This document shows positions 24,366 through 32,408 of a stretch of DNA of 64,000 nt, piece after piece; the first letter of the stretch is position 1, and every line of letters starts with the position of its first letter. The translations under genes and the position numbers were made by a program. This DNA comes from Candidatus Limnocylindrales bacterium (lineage in GTDB: Bacteria > Desulfobacterota > Binatia > UBA1149 > CAITLU01): positions 186,001 to 250,000 of the forward strand of contig DATNBU010000011.1 in the NCBI GenBank assembly GCA_035571835.1. Reading direction: 5' to 3'. A model generated the notes under the pieces. It was not told the origin of the DNA. It searched no databases and was given only the letters and a program-made list of their open reading frames with translations.

Positions 24366-25439
24366 CTAGTTCCTGAGCGCCAGCATCCCGCCCACCAGCA
24401 GAAAGATTCCGTTTGCCGCCCATGCGGCCATCACCGGAGGCAAGGACCCCGCGTGCCCGGCGGAAACCGTCAGCGCCTGCGTCAGCCAGTAGAGAAAGCA
24501 CACTCCCATGCCGGTTCCGATGTGCTGCGCGTTTCCGGTCCGTGACGAACCGCGCAGCGCGAGCGGAAGCCCGATCAGCACCGTGATGATGCCCGACAGC
24601 GGCAGAGCGAACTTGAACTGGAGGTCGGTCTGGAAGCCGGCCGGATCGAGCCCCTTGGCCTCGAGCGTTCGGATGCGCTGTCGCAGCTGCCGGATGCTGA
24701 ACTCGTCCGAGCGTGGAGCCTTGCGACGGAACTCGGCCGGCGTGCCGCCGAGATCGACGTGGGGGTCACTGAGCGGCGCATAGGTCAAGCCTCCGTCGCT
24801 CGTGAACTCGCGGACGGTCCCTCCTTCGTAAGCCCAGTGGTCCTGGCGCCAGATCGCTTCGGGAATTTCGATCAGCTTGTTCAAACGGAAGTGCTCGTCG
24901 ACGCCGTGCAGGGTGATGCCTTCGAGCTTGTTATTGGTCGCATCGAAATAGTCGATGTTCAGGAAACCCTCCGGCACCTGAAGCCAGAGCGACGTCGCGT
25001 CGAGCTTGCCGCGGCTGTCCATGCTCTTGATGTCGATGTCCTTGATCGCGCGTGCGCGTCCGGCCGCCGGCGGCACCACGTATTCGTTCCACGCGAGCGC
25101 GGAAACACTGAGCAGAATGCTCATGCCGACGAGCGGCCGCCCGATCTGGCCGACGCTGACGCCGCACGAAAGCATCGCGAGCACCTCGTTGCTGCGAACC
25201 AGCGAACCGATGCCGAGAAGCACCGCCAGAAGAGACGCCGCGGGATAGACCTCGACCAGCCATTTCGGAGTGCGCAGCGCGAAGTACGCCGCAACCAGCC
25301 CCGGATTGGAGTTGTACGCCGCGAAATCCCCGATGCGGCTGAAAAACTCGACGACGAGCAGCAGGCTGATCGCGCCCACGAGGCACATCGCGAACGCCCG
25401 CAGGTAGATCCCGACCACGTGGCGCGAGAGCAGGCTCAT
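24366..25439 (-). CDS. lptG: LPS export permease LptG
   Basis: This 357-residue YjgP/YjgQ-family permease has two N-terminal transmembrane helices (MCLVGAISLLLVVEFF; VYPAASLLAVLLGIGSL), the family loop SNEVLAMLSCGVSVGQI, a periplasmic beta-jellyroll (about 130-260), and C-terminal helices with FALPLSGIITVLIGLPLALR. LptF and LptG form the inner-membrane channel that extracts LPS for LptBC-driven transport. Assignment as LptG rests on being the second, downstream gene of the pair. Its ATG overlaps the lptF stop (ATGA). Confidence 0.9.
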   Translation of the reverse strand: MSLLSRHVVGIYLRAFAMCLVGAISLLLVVEFFSRIGDFAAYNSNPGLVAAYFALRTPKWLVEVYPAASLLAVLLGIGSLVRSNEVLAMLSCGVSVGQIGRPLVGMSILLSVSALAWNEYVVPPAAGRARAIKDIDIKSMDSRGKLDATSLWLQVPEGFLNIDYFDATNNKLEGITLHGVDEHFRLNKLIEIPEAIWRQDHWAYEGGTVREFTSDGGLTYAPLSDPHVDLGGTPAEFRRKAPRSDEFSIRQLRQRIRTLEAKGLDPAGFQTDLQFKFALPLSGIITVLIGLPLALRGSSRTGNAQHIGTGMGVCFLYWLTQALTVSAGHAGSLPPVMAAWAANGIFLLVGGMLALRN

Positions 25440-26587
25440 GCGCGGCTCCTGCGCGCAAAGCGCGGCGACCAGCTGCGGCTCGAATGCTGATCGGACGCAC
25501 GCCGGAACAGCATCGAGGCAAGAAGCGCGAGCAGCGCGTTGGGAAGCCACATCGCAACCCATGTCGGAATGATCTGCTCGCGCGCGACGGTCACCGATCC
25601 GGTCAACGCGAGGTAGTAGAGGAGCACGACGATCGTGCTCAGCAGCAGCCCTCGCGACTTGACGCCGCGCCGTCCGACCGCACCGAGCGGCACGCCGACG
25701 AACGGCAGCAGAAGCGCGGCCACCGGCAGGACGAGCTTGCGGTGCAGCTCGATGGTTTCCTCGATTGCGCTTTCGCCGCGCGCCAGGTGCTCGCGCCGTT
25801 CTTCGAGAAGCCGCGTCAGGTTCATCGCCGCCGGTCCGCCGTTGTCCATCAGGTCGATGCCGCGTTCTTCGGTCAGGTCGAGATGGAGCTCGAGCGAATC
25901 GAAATCGGTCTTGTCGTGGTATTTGCCCGTCGGGTGGTACGTGAGCAGGCTGCCGTTTCGCAGCCTGAGATAGGCCGTACGCGCATCCTCGTTCGACTCG
26001 ACATGACCGTCGCTCGCGAAGATCGTCTTGCGCCCGAACTCCTCGCGCTCCTCGGCGAGCATCACGTTGCGCATGGTGCCGGTGTCCGGCTCGAGCTCGT
26101 CGACGAACAGAATGACGCCGCCGAACCACGTATTGAAGACACCCGGGCGCAAGGAAGCCGTAAGCCGCGTGCGCGCCATGTCGTACGTGGTCTGCTCGAT
26201 GCCGCGATTGGCCCAGGGACGAGCCCACACGCCGAGCACGAGACTGACGATCGCCACGACGACGCTGAATGCGATCAGCGGCTGTGCCAGCTGGCGCAGC
26301 TCGAGCCCGGCGGCGCGCATCGCGAGCAGCTCGCCATCGCTTCCGAGCCGCGCGAACACGACCACGACCGCCAGCAGCGCTCCCATCGGAAGCGCCATCT
26401 CGAGGTAGGACGGGACGATGAATCCGGCGAGCAGGCCGACGAGCCGGGCCGGGACGCCGCGTGCGAATACGAGGTCGACGAATTCGACGAGCCGGAGCAC
26501 GAACAGCACGGAGACCGCCAGGCCCACCGCGGCGACGAAGGCCCGGCCTACTTCGCGCAGCAGGTAACGGTCGAGAGTGCTGGTCAT
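25436..26587 (-). CDS. lptF: LPS export permease LptF
   Basis: This 383-residue YjgP/YjgQ-family permease starts MTSTLDRYLLREVGRAF, the typical N-terminus. The loop LGSDGELLAMRAAGLELRQL, the periplasmic domain (about 140-280) and the C-terminal LVLPVAALLLPFVGVPLGAVGRRG match LptF. It forms the LptB2FG transporter with the next gene, which it overlaps by 4 bp. It is preceded, on the same strand, by a 12-bp tandem repeat and the DUF4833 gene. Possession of LptFG indicates an LPS-type outer membrane. Confidence 0.9.
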   Translation of the reverse strand: MTSTLDRYLLREVGRAFVAAVGLAVSVLFVLRLVEFVDLVFARGVPARLVGLLAGFIVPSYLEMALPMGALLAVVVVFARLGSDGELLAMRAAGLELRQLAQPLIAFSVVVAIVSLVLGVWARPWANRGIEQTTYDMARTRLTASLRPGVFNTWFGGVILFVDELEPDTGTMRNVMLAEEREEFGRKTIFASDGHVESNEDARTAYLRLRNGSLLTYHPTGKYHDKTDFDSLELHLDLTEERGIDLMDNGGPAAMNLTRLLEERREHLARGESAIEETIELHRKLVLPVAALLLPFVGVPLGAVGRRGVKSRGLLLSTIVVLLYYLALTGSVTVAREQIIPTWVAMWLPNALLALLASMLFRRASDQHSSRSWSPRFARRSRA

Positions 26588-26592
26588 CGGTT

Positions 26593-26688
26593 GTCGTTCA
26601 CTTGGACGTTCACTCGGTCGTTCACTTGGACGTTCACTCAGTCGTTCACTTGGGCGTTCACTCGGTCGTTCACTCAGTCGTTCACGGT
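26593..26688. repeat. 12-bp tandem repeat, about 7.5 copies
   Basis: The units are GTCGTTCACTTG, GACGTTCACTCG, GTCGTTCACTTG, GACGTTCACTCA, GTCGTTCACTTG, GGCGTTCACTCG, GTCGTTCACTCA and a partial copy, exactly 12 bp apart. The rightmost units overlap the last codons of the DUF4833 gene: on the minus strand GTGAACGACTGA encodes Val-Asn-Asp-stop, and the remaining copies continue downstream as variants of this terminal unit. The array fills the gap to lptF. Confidence 0.9.
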
Positions 26689-27225
26689 GATCTTCTCGTA
26701 CACCGACTGGCCGTCGTTGCTGTGGCCGAACAGCTCGATGTAGCGAACCGTCGGCAGCACCAGGCCCTCTTCGGCGAACACGAAGACCTTCTCGAGATAG
26801 GCCTGCTTGCCGGCGATCGTCGTGAATGTCTCCGCCTTGCAGTGCTGTCCGACCGGCGTGACCCTTATCACGAGCTCACGGTCGGGAAGGGCACGAACCC
26901 GGATTTCTATGCGCTGGTCTTTCTTGACCTCCTGTTTCTCGAAGCCATAGCCGGCCTGCTGGTAGAAATGCAGCGACTCGACTTCGGGCGGGTCCTTTTC
27001 CCGCTTCAGCCAGTAGTTGTAGACCGGCTCGGTGCCGATCGGGCGGCAGTGCTCGTCGACGTGAACGCCGTAGTGAACCTGGTTGCGGTTTTTGTTGCGG
27101 TCGACGTGGAAAACCGACTCGGGAGACTCCGCTTGCGACATGCCGGCGGCACAGATCACGAGCAGCACGGCGATTGCCGGCACCGTTGCCCGAAAATCAC
27201 GCGCAGGAGTTCGCCGGGCTTGCAC
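26674..27225 (-). CDS. DUF4833 family secreted protein
   Basis: This 183-residue protein uses a GTG start. A signal peptide (VPAIAVLLVICAAGMSQAES, cut about residue 33) precedes VFHVDRNKNRNQVHYGVHVD and PVYNYWLKREKDPPEVESL, the signature of DUF4833, a periplasmic domain of unknown function found in several Gram-negative phyla. Two Cys (EHCRP and GQHCKAE) may form a disulfide. It lies upstream of lptF/lptG on the same strand; a role in the envelope is plausible but unproven. Its last four codons (VND-stop) are the repeat unit of the adjacent 12-bp tandem array. Confidence 0.75.
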   Translation of the reverse strand: MQARRTPARDFRATVPAIAVLLVICAAGMSQAESPESVFHVDRNKNRNQVHYGVHVDEHCRPIGTEPVYNYWLKREKDPPEVESLHFYQQAGYGFEKQEVKKDQRIEIRVRALPDRELVIRVTPVGQHCKAETFTTIAGKQAYLEKVFVFAEEGLVLPTVRYIELFGHSNDGQSVYEKITVND

Positions 27226-27338
27226 GCCCGCACACTAGCCGACCGGGCGATCGAGTTCACGCCGGCTGAGCGTGCATGCGGGGGTTGTGCGCGAGGCCGC
27301 GCAGACCGTGCCGAGGGCGCCGAAGCGAGAACGATCGC

Positions 27339-28493
27339 CTAGACGGCAGCGCGCATCGCGGATTCGACCGCAACTCCGCCGCTCTCTTCTCGCGGAGCGA
27401 ACGGTCCGAGCTTTCGCCGCTCGAGCTCGGCGGCCATTGCCGCGCGGAAGCTGCGATTGGCGAAGATCAGCCAGGTCACGGTGCCGAAATACCCATACCG
27501 AAGCTTCGGGCTCTCATCGAAGTATCGCAGCTGCTGGTACGGCCGGGCAGCGTTCGCGTGATGATCCGCATGCCGGGAGAGCCCGACCAGCGTGTAGAGC
27601 GTGAACCACGAATCGGTGTCCCACGAATCGATCGGTCGCACGCGCCGCGACGTGCGCGAAAGCCCGTAATGCTCGAAGTAGTTGACGGCCTCGAGCAGTC
27701 GCACGGCGACCACGGCCTGCAGGACGTAGACGACCGCTGCGCCGGCGCCGAGTACAACAAGGAGCGCGAGCGGAACCGTCCACTCGATGACGAGACCGTG
27801 GAGCATGCGGTTCCTGAGCATCCGTGCATCGCGCCACGACATCGATTCGTCACCGAGGCGCTTTTTTTCGAGGCGCCATGCGCTGGCGAACTGCGCGGGA
27901 ATCGTGCGGCGCAGGAACGACACCGCCGTCTCGCCAAAACGGGCGGTGGCGGGATCGTCCGCCGTTCCGACACGGGCGTGATGGCCGCGTACGTGCTCGA
28001 TTGCGAAATGGTCGTACAGGACCGTCCACAGCAGCAGCCGGCCGAGCCACTGCATGTGCGGCCTGCTCCTGTGGACCAGCTCGTGCGCGACGACGATCGC
28101 CGAGTACCCGGAGTTGATGCCGATCAGCAGCACGCCGACGAGCGTATCGATGCGCCAGAATCCGTTTTCGGCCACCGTTCGCACGAGCAGCGCGACGCTT
28201 GCGAGCTGGGTCGCGACCAGCACGTAGAGCACGCCGTCGAACGGCCACGCCGGCATCAGCGCAACCGGCTGGCGGTGCTCGCCTGGTGAGCGCATGTCGA
28301 TCCAGATCGAGCCGGCGACCACCATAAGGAACGGAAGCGAAGCCCACCACGGATGCGGCGCCGTCAGTCCGAATGCGAGACACGCCGTCGGCAGGACAAA
28401 GCAAAGAAGATGAAGCAGCCAGACGCGCATCGTCTCGGCAGGCGAAGCGCCGACAGGCGAAGAAGAAAGGGCAGCTGACTCGGCAGTTTTCAC
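27339..28493 (-). CDS. alkB: Alkane 1-monooxygenase (AlkB-type)
   Basis: This 384-residue membrane di-iron hydroxylase uses a GTG start. The His boxes are HELVH (137-141), EHVRGHH (166-172), the AlkB-specific NYFEHYGLSR (271-280) and LSRHADHHAN (305-314). About six transmembrane helices occur, including SLPFLMVVAGSIWI and LVGVLLIGINSGYSAIVVA. It oxidises medium or long n-alkanes (or related chains) to 1-alcohols with O2 and rubredoxin; no rubredoxin gene is seen in the window. It is divergent from a TetR-family gene, and two palindromic operators lie in the 58-bp gap, one overlapping the alkB start codon. Confidence 0.93.
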   Translation of the reverse strand: MKTAESAALSSSPVGASPAETMRVWLLHLLCFVLPTACLAFGLTAPHPWWASLPFLMVVAGSIWIDMRSPGEHRQPVALMPAWPFDGVLYVLVATQLASVALLVRTVAENGFWRIDTLVGVLLIGINSGYSAIVVAHELVHRSRPHMQWLGRLLLWTVLYDHFAIEHVRGHHARVGTADDPATARFGETAVSFLRRTIPAQFASAWRLEKKRLGDESMSWRDARMLRNRMLHGLVIEWTVPLALLVVLGAGAAVVYVLQAVVAVRLLEAVNYFEHYGLSRTSRRVRPIDSWDTDSWFTLYTLVGLSRHADHHANAARPYQQLRYFDESPKLRYGYFGTVTWLIFANRSFRAAMAAELERRKLGPFAPREESGGVAVESAMRAAV

Positions 28494-28509
28494 ATACGAC
28501 TCCGTATGT
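28492..28509. promoter_or_regulatory. Operator 1 of the alkB/tetR divergent region
   Basis: This 18-bp palindrome, ACATACGACTCCGTATGT, has 7-bp arms ACATACG/CGTATGT around ACTC. It overlaps the GTG start codon of alkB. The same arms recur in operator 2 with centres 30 bp (about three helical turns) apart, a spacing typical for two dimers of a TetR-type repressor on one face of DNA. Binding by the adjacent regulator is inferred from position. Confidence 0.8.
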
Positions 28510-28521
28510 CGCCCATTTCAT

Positions 28522-28539
28522 ACATACGGTGCCGTATGT
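28522..28539. promoter_or_regulatory. Operator 2 of the alkB/tetR divergent region, overlapping a -35 box
   Basis: The 18-bp palindrome ACATACGGTGCCGTATGT has the same 7-bp arms as operator 1. On the minus strand a consensus TTGACA (28542-28537) overlaps it and could be the -35 hexamer of alkB; the best -10 candidates (TATGAA with 14 bp, TGAAAT with 16 bp spacing) lie between the two operators. Occupancy would block RNA polymerase and repress alkB. Confidence 0.75.
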
Positions 28540-28551
28540 CAATAGGGACGA

Positions 28552-29259
28552 ATGACGAAGGCGACCCACAAGGGCAGGTCCGGCTCGGGCGCTCCGCCGG
28601 GCGAAGGACAATCTTCGGGCCGTGGCCGCCGGGCAGTACCTTCCTCCGCCGTCGCGAGGGACCGCGAGACGACCAAGCAGGAGACCCGCGAGGCGCTGGT
28701 GGCCGCCGGTCTTGCCGAATTTGCCGAGCGCGGCCTCGATGCGCCCAGCCTCGATGCGATCTGTGCGCGCGCCGGCTTCACGCGCGGCGCGTTCTACGTT
28801 CACTTCCACGATCGCGACGAGTTCCTCGAATGCGTGATGGAGCGCGTATTCGGCGCATTTCTCGATGCGGTCATCGCAACCGGCGACAACGCGCACGACC
28901 TCGAGCAGACCGTATCCCGCTTCGCTGACGCGGCGTCGATGGTTGGACGCCGGCACGCAAGGCCGCTCGCGCTTTCGATCGACCTTCATCGGGTGCTCGA
29001 CGCATGCGCGAGGTCTCCCGTCCTTAAAAAGCGATTCGTCACGATGTTCTCCGGAGGAGCGGAGAGGGTCGCGGCGGCCGCCCGGCGCGGGCAGCAGGCC
29101 GGGTCCGTCCGCAGCGATGTCGATGCGGCGACTCTCGGCTCCCTTCTGACCATCCTCGCCCTCGGAGTGGTCACATCGCTGGACATGGGGGTCCCCACAG
29201 ATTTCCAGGGCTTGCGTGACACGGTTCTGCGCCTGCTCGCCGAATCGGCCGGAATGTGA
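28552..29259 (+). CDS. TetR-family regulator of alkB
   Basis: This 235-residue protein has a 35-residue basic Gly/Ser-rich leader, then a TetR helix-turn-helix (about 40-90): ETREALVAAGLAEFAERGLDAPSLDAICARAGFTRGAFYVHFHDRDEF. The C-terminal ligand/dimer domain is helical. It is divergent from alkB and 12 bp from operator 2, so it most likely represses alkB and itself, responding to an alkane, fatty acid or acyl-CoA. The ligand cannot be read from sequence. The ATG start is chosen because it is close to the operator; a later start would still keep the HTH. Confidence 0.9.
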   Translation: MTKATHKGRSGSGAPPGEGQSSGRGRRAVPSSAVARDRETTKQETREALVAAGLAEFAERGLDAPSLDAICARAGFTRGAFYVHFHDRDEFLECVMERVFGAFLDAVIATGDNAHDLEQTVSRFADAASMVGRRHARPLALSIDLHRVLDACARSPVLKKRFVTMFSGGAERVAAAARRGQQAGSVRSDVDAATLGSLLTILALGVVTSLDMGVPTDFQGLRDTVLRLLAESAGM

Positions 29260-29426
29260 CTGTTGGAGTGGCACTACGCCCACGCGTGCGGGGGCCGATT
29301 TCAATCCCAACGGCAGGAAATAAAACGCTATTCATTTTTTCCGGAATTTTGGGCCTGTGGTCGGGAGCACACCCTTGTTGAGGCTCGTGTAAGTAATGTA
29401 TCGCGGACACCGTTGGACGGCATGCA

Positions 29427-29446
29427 GGTGTTCCGACCGGAACACC
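29427..29446 (+). promoter_or_regulatory. 5'-leader hairpin upstream of the 921-residue secreted protein gene
   Basis: GGTGTTCC (29427-29434) and its exact complement GGAACACC (29439-29446) flank a GACC loop, ending 36 nt before the ATG. It lies in a 222-bp intergenic region whose first part is unusually AT-rich (29320-29350), the likely promoter zone. It may be an operator or an mRNA leader stem; no regulator is implicated. Confidence 0.45.
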
Positions 29447-29481
29447 GGGAGTGCTGCCGCCCCCACGGGAGGACCCTACCG

Positions 29482-32247
29482 ATGCGCAGCCTTGCTGTTC
29501 GCCTTGCCTGCCTTGCCCTTCTGATCCCTTCGTCATCTCTGGCGCTCACGTCGGCCGAAACCAGTTGCCGCGACACCATCGCCCGGTCGATCGCCCGCTA
29601 CGATGGTACCGTTCAGAAGCTGGTCACGAGTTGCCACTCCCGGCGCAGCGGCGGTGTCCGTTCCCTCGACGACGACTGCAACGACGTCGATCAGGCCAAC
29701 GCCGCGTCCGCGTCGGCCGCGCGTGACGAAGCACGCGAGGCCATCGTGGGGGGATGCTCGGGCGCAAGTTCGCTGCTGGCGTCGTATCCGACGTGCCCGG
29801 CCCCGGCCGCCACGGCCGACGACGGCGGTACGACCACAGGAATCGATGACTTCGAGGATCTCAGCGACTGCCTGACGGCGCTCACCGACGTGCAGGTCTC
29901 GCGGCTCAACCGCGACGCCCAGGGACTTCCCGACGAGCGGCTTCTCGATCCGCTGCGCAAATGTCAGGGCCGCCTCGGCAAAGGCGTCGCGCGTATCGTC
30001 AAGACGATCCTGAGCGAAGGCCGCCGATGCCAGAAGCAGAAGGACGAAGCCGGCGGCTCGTCCGCTTACGCGTGTGAAGACGTCGATGCGCGCGGACTCA
30101 TCGCCAAGGCCGTCACCAAGTTCGAATCCAAGACGGCGTCATCGTGCGCATTCTCTTCGAGCGTTCTTTCCAAGCTCGATGCGTGCGCGGACACGACCGA
30201 CGGCCTGATCGCCTGCGCGGAAGCGAGCGCCGTCAATCGCGGAAACGCGATCATCCGCAACGCGTACGAGCTCAGCGAAGAAACTGAAACGACGACGACC
30301 ACGACGACCACCACGACTACCACGCTGCCTGGCACCGGCTGCGGCTCGACGTTCCCGACGTGCGGCGGAATCTGCCCGGCCAACTCGACCTGCATGAACA
30401 CCGGCTCGTCGTGTGCGTGCGTCGCAACCGGAAGCGGCGAGTGCGCGCCGGCAACGATCATCCGCACGATCCGCGGCAAGTACGGTTCGGCTCCGTCGCA
30501 GACGTCGCTCAGCACCGGCTGGTCCGGCTCTGCGCACGACGTCGAGGTTCCCGACCGCACCGGCGACGTCGTCGACGTCGAGTGCGACGCCAATTGCGAG
30601 AACTGCGAGATCTCGATGAACGTGCAGAGGGGAGACCCGACGTCGAACTGCCGCTGCACGCAGAACCCGCAGACGACCTGCACGGTCATCAATGGTTCGG
30701 ATCCGGAAGCCTGCGGCTCGCTCGATCCGACGTGCCGGTGCTACTTCGGTTCGCCGCTCCCGCTCGAGTCGGCGGGAACGCCGGCCTGCGTCGTCAACCG
30801 GATCCGCGAAGACTATTCGGGCACGATGAACTTAAGGACCGGCGAATGGTCCGATCGGATCAAGCTCGCGGCGGTCGTCTACCTCGGTCTCGACAAGCTG
30901 CATCCGTGTCCGACCTGCGTCGGCGATCCGGTCGCGAACGACGGCGTTCGCGGCGGCACGTGCAGCGGAGGAGTTTCGAGCGGCGCGTGCGACGTGAACG
31001 GTACGCACGCCACGTTCGGCCCGACCAGCTGGGACTGCCTGCCCGAGACGGCCTCGAACGTGAGCGGAGCCGGCCTGCTCATCAATCTCAACTCCACTCC
31101 GGACACCGTCTCGATGAACGCCACCCTGCCGTGCGACACGCCGGCGGGAAGCAACTGCCCGTGCCGCACGTGCAGCGGCAACGGCAACCAGGGCTGCAAC
31201 TCGGACGCGGAATGTGCCGCGACCAGTTCCGGAACGTGCACGGTCGGCGGCGGAGCCGGCGTGCGTCTCAACATGTGCACCGCATTCGCGTGCGGTGCAG
31301 ACGGCACCTGCGCGTCCGGCCCGATCGACCGTTACTGCGATTCCAACACGCAGCCGGATGGACGCGGGTTCCTGCCGTGCGCCAGCAACGCCGACTGCTC
31401 GTCGGGTACGTGCAGCATTCTCGACGTGCGCCGCTGCTTCCCGGATCCGATCACGGCAAGCGGTGCGCCCGATCCGGCCGTTCCGACGAGCGGATCGCTG
31501 TTCTGCATCGCGCCGACGTCGAACCCTGCGATCAACGTCGCCGCCGGGCTGCCTGGCCCGGGCAAGCTCGAGCTCACGTTCGAGGCCGACGTGCGCTGCC
31601 GCAACAACCCGGAAGTCCCGTATGAATTCCCGTCCGGCGCGAACTGCGTCGCGGCCGGCTCGACCACGACGACTACGCTTCTTCCGCTGCCCGACTGCGG
31701 TGACGCCGAAGCACCGATTTGCGGCGGCGTGTGTCCGGTCGGTCAGACGTGCGGCGCGAGCGGCAGCGTCTGCACGTGCACGGGCCTGCCGCTGCCAGCG
31801 TGCGAGGACGCGACATCTCCGGTCTGCGGTGGTGTCTGCGCGGATGCCAACAAGATCTGCATGGACAACGGCGGAACGTGCGCGTGCCAGATTCCCACGC
31901 TTCCGCAATGTTCGAATGCGTCGTCGCCGGTCTGCGGCGGCGTCTGTCCGACCGGCGAGCTCTGCACCGACGTCGGCGGAACATGCGAGTGCGGCGCACC
32001 GGGCGTTCCGCCGTGCGGCTCTGCGCTGTATCCGACATGCGCGGGACTCTGCGACGTGGGATCGGTCTGCACGGCCAATACCAGCGGGAGCGGGTGCGGA
32101 TGCCTCGCGACGCCGCTGCCGACCTGTGCGTCGGCTACCACGCCGCTGTGCGGAGGCACCTGCGCGGTAGGCTCGCTGTGCCAGACGGTCGGCCTCGTGT
32201 GCCAGTGCGTGCCGCTGCCGATACCGCCGACTCCGTCGCTGCCGTAG
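29482..32247 (+). CDS. Large secreted Cys-rich protein with Thr linkers and six short Cys repeats
   Basis: The 921-residue protein starts at an ATG after GGGAGGA. The signal peptide (RLACLALLIPSSSLALTSA) is followed by a helical Cys-containing domain (25-265), a Thr-run linker ending in LP (269-284), one Cys repeat (287-316), a roughly 400-residue Cys-rich middle with no recognised family, a second TTTTTLLP linker (727-735), and five further repeats at about 36-residue spacing to the C-terminus. The repeat is P-x-C-x(7)-C-G-G-x-C-x(5)-C-x(6)-C-x-C. The spacing suggests small disulfide knots resembling follistatin/EGF folds. Probably extracellular or surface; function unknown. Confidence 0.75.
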   Translation: MRSLAVRLACLALLIPSSSLALTSAETSCRDTIARSIARYDGTVQKLVTSCHSRRSGGVRSLDDDCNDVDQANAASASAARDEAREAIVGGCSGASSLLASYPTCPAPAATADDGGTTTGIDDFEDLSDCLTALTDVQVSRLNRDAQGLPDERLLDPLRKCQGRLGKGVARIVKTILSEGRRCQKQKDEAGGSSAYACEDVDARGLIAKAVTKFESKTASSCAFSSSVLSKLDACADTTDGLIACAEASAVNRGNAIIRNAYELSEETETTTTTTTTTTTTLPGTGCGSTFPTCGGICPANSTCMNTGSSCACVATGSGECAPATIIRTIRGKYGSAPSQTSLSTGWSGSAHDVEVPDRTGDVVDVECDANCENCEISMNVQRGDPTSNCRCTQNPQTTCTVINGSDPEACGSLDPTCRCYFGSPLPLESAGTPACVVNRIREDYSGTMNLRTGEWSDRIKLAAVVYLGLDKLHPCPTCVGDPVANDGVRGGTCSGGVSSGACDVNGTHATFGPTSWDCLPETASNVSGAGLLINLNSTPDTVSMNATLPCDTPAGSNCPCRTCSGNGNQGCNSDAECAATSSGTCTVGGGAGVRLNMCTAFACGADGTCASGPIDRYCDSNTQPDGRGFLPCASNADCSSGTCSILDVRRCFPDPITASGAPDPAVPTSGSLFCIAPTSNPAINVAAGLPGPGKLELTFEADVRCRNNPEVPYEFPSGANCVAAGSTTTTTLLPLPDCGDAEAPICGGVCPVGQTCGASGSVCTCTGLPLPACEDATSPVCGGVCADANKICMDNGGTCACQIPTLPQCSNASSPVCGGVCPTGELCTDVGGTCECGAPGVPPCGSALYPTCAGLCDVGSVCTANTSGSGCGCLATPLPTCASATTPLCGGTCAVGSLCQTVGLVCQCVPLPIPPTPSLP

Positions 32248-32269
32248 CCAGGCAGCTACGCTCTTCGAG

Positions 32270-32307
32270 GCGCACCCTGCGAATCTGTCCGGATTCGCCG
32301 GGTGCGC
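32270..32307 (+). terminator. Terminator hairpin after the 921-residue protein gene
   Basis: GCGCACCC (32270-32277) and GCGAATC (32279-32285) pair with GATTCGC (32292-32298) and GGGTGCGC (32300-32307), giving a 15-16 bp stem with one mismatch and a 6-nt loop. It starts 22 bp after the stop codon. A TTTTTG run lies 24 bp further on, so Rho-independent termination is plausible though not classical. Confidence 0.7.
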
Positions 32308-32408
32308 GGTCGGTCCGGCTCCCCATTTTTGTTCTCCCGCCACTCGCGTATTTTTCCCCGCGTGAAAGTCGCACCTGAGTTCCGTGCTTGCGGGAGTTCG
32401 TTGTCGTG

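Noticed and set aside
26593..26688. 12-bp repeats considered as a CRISPR array
   Set aside because: There are no spacers; the units are directly adjacent and 12 bp long.
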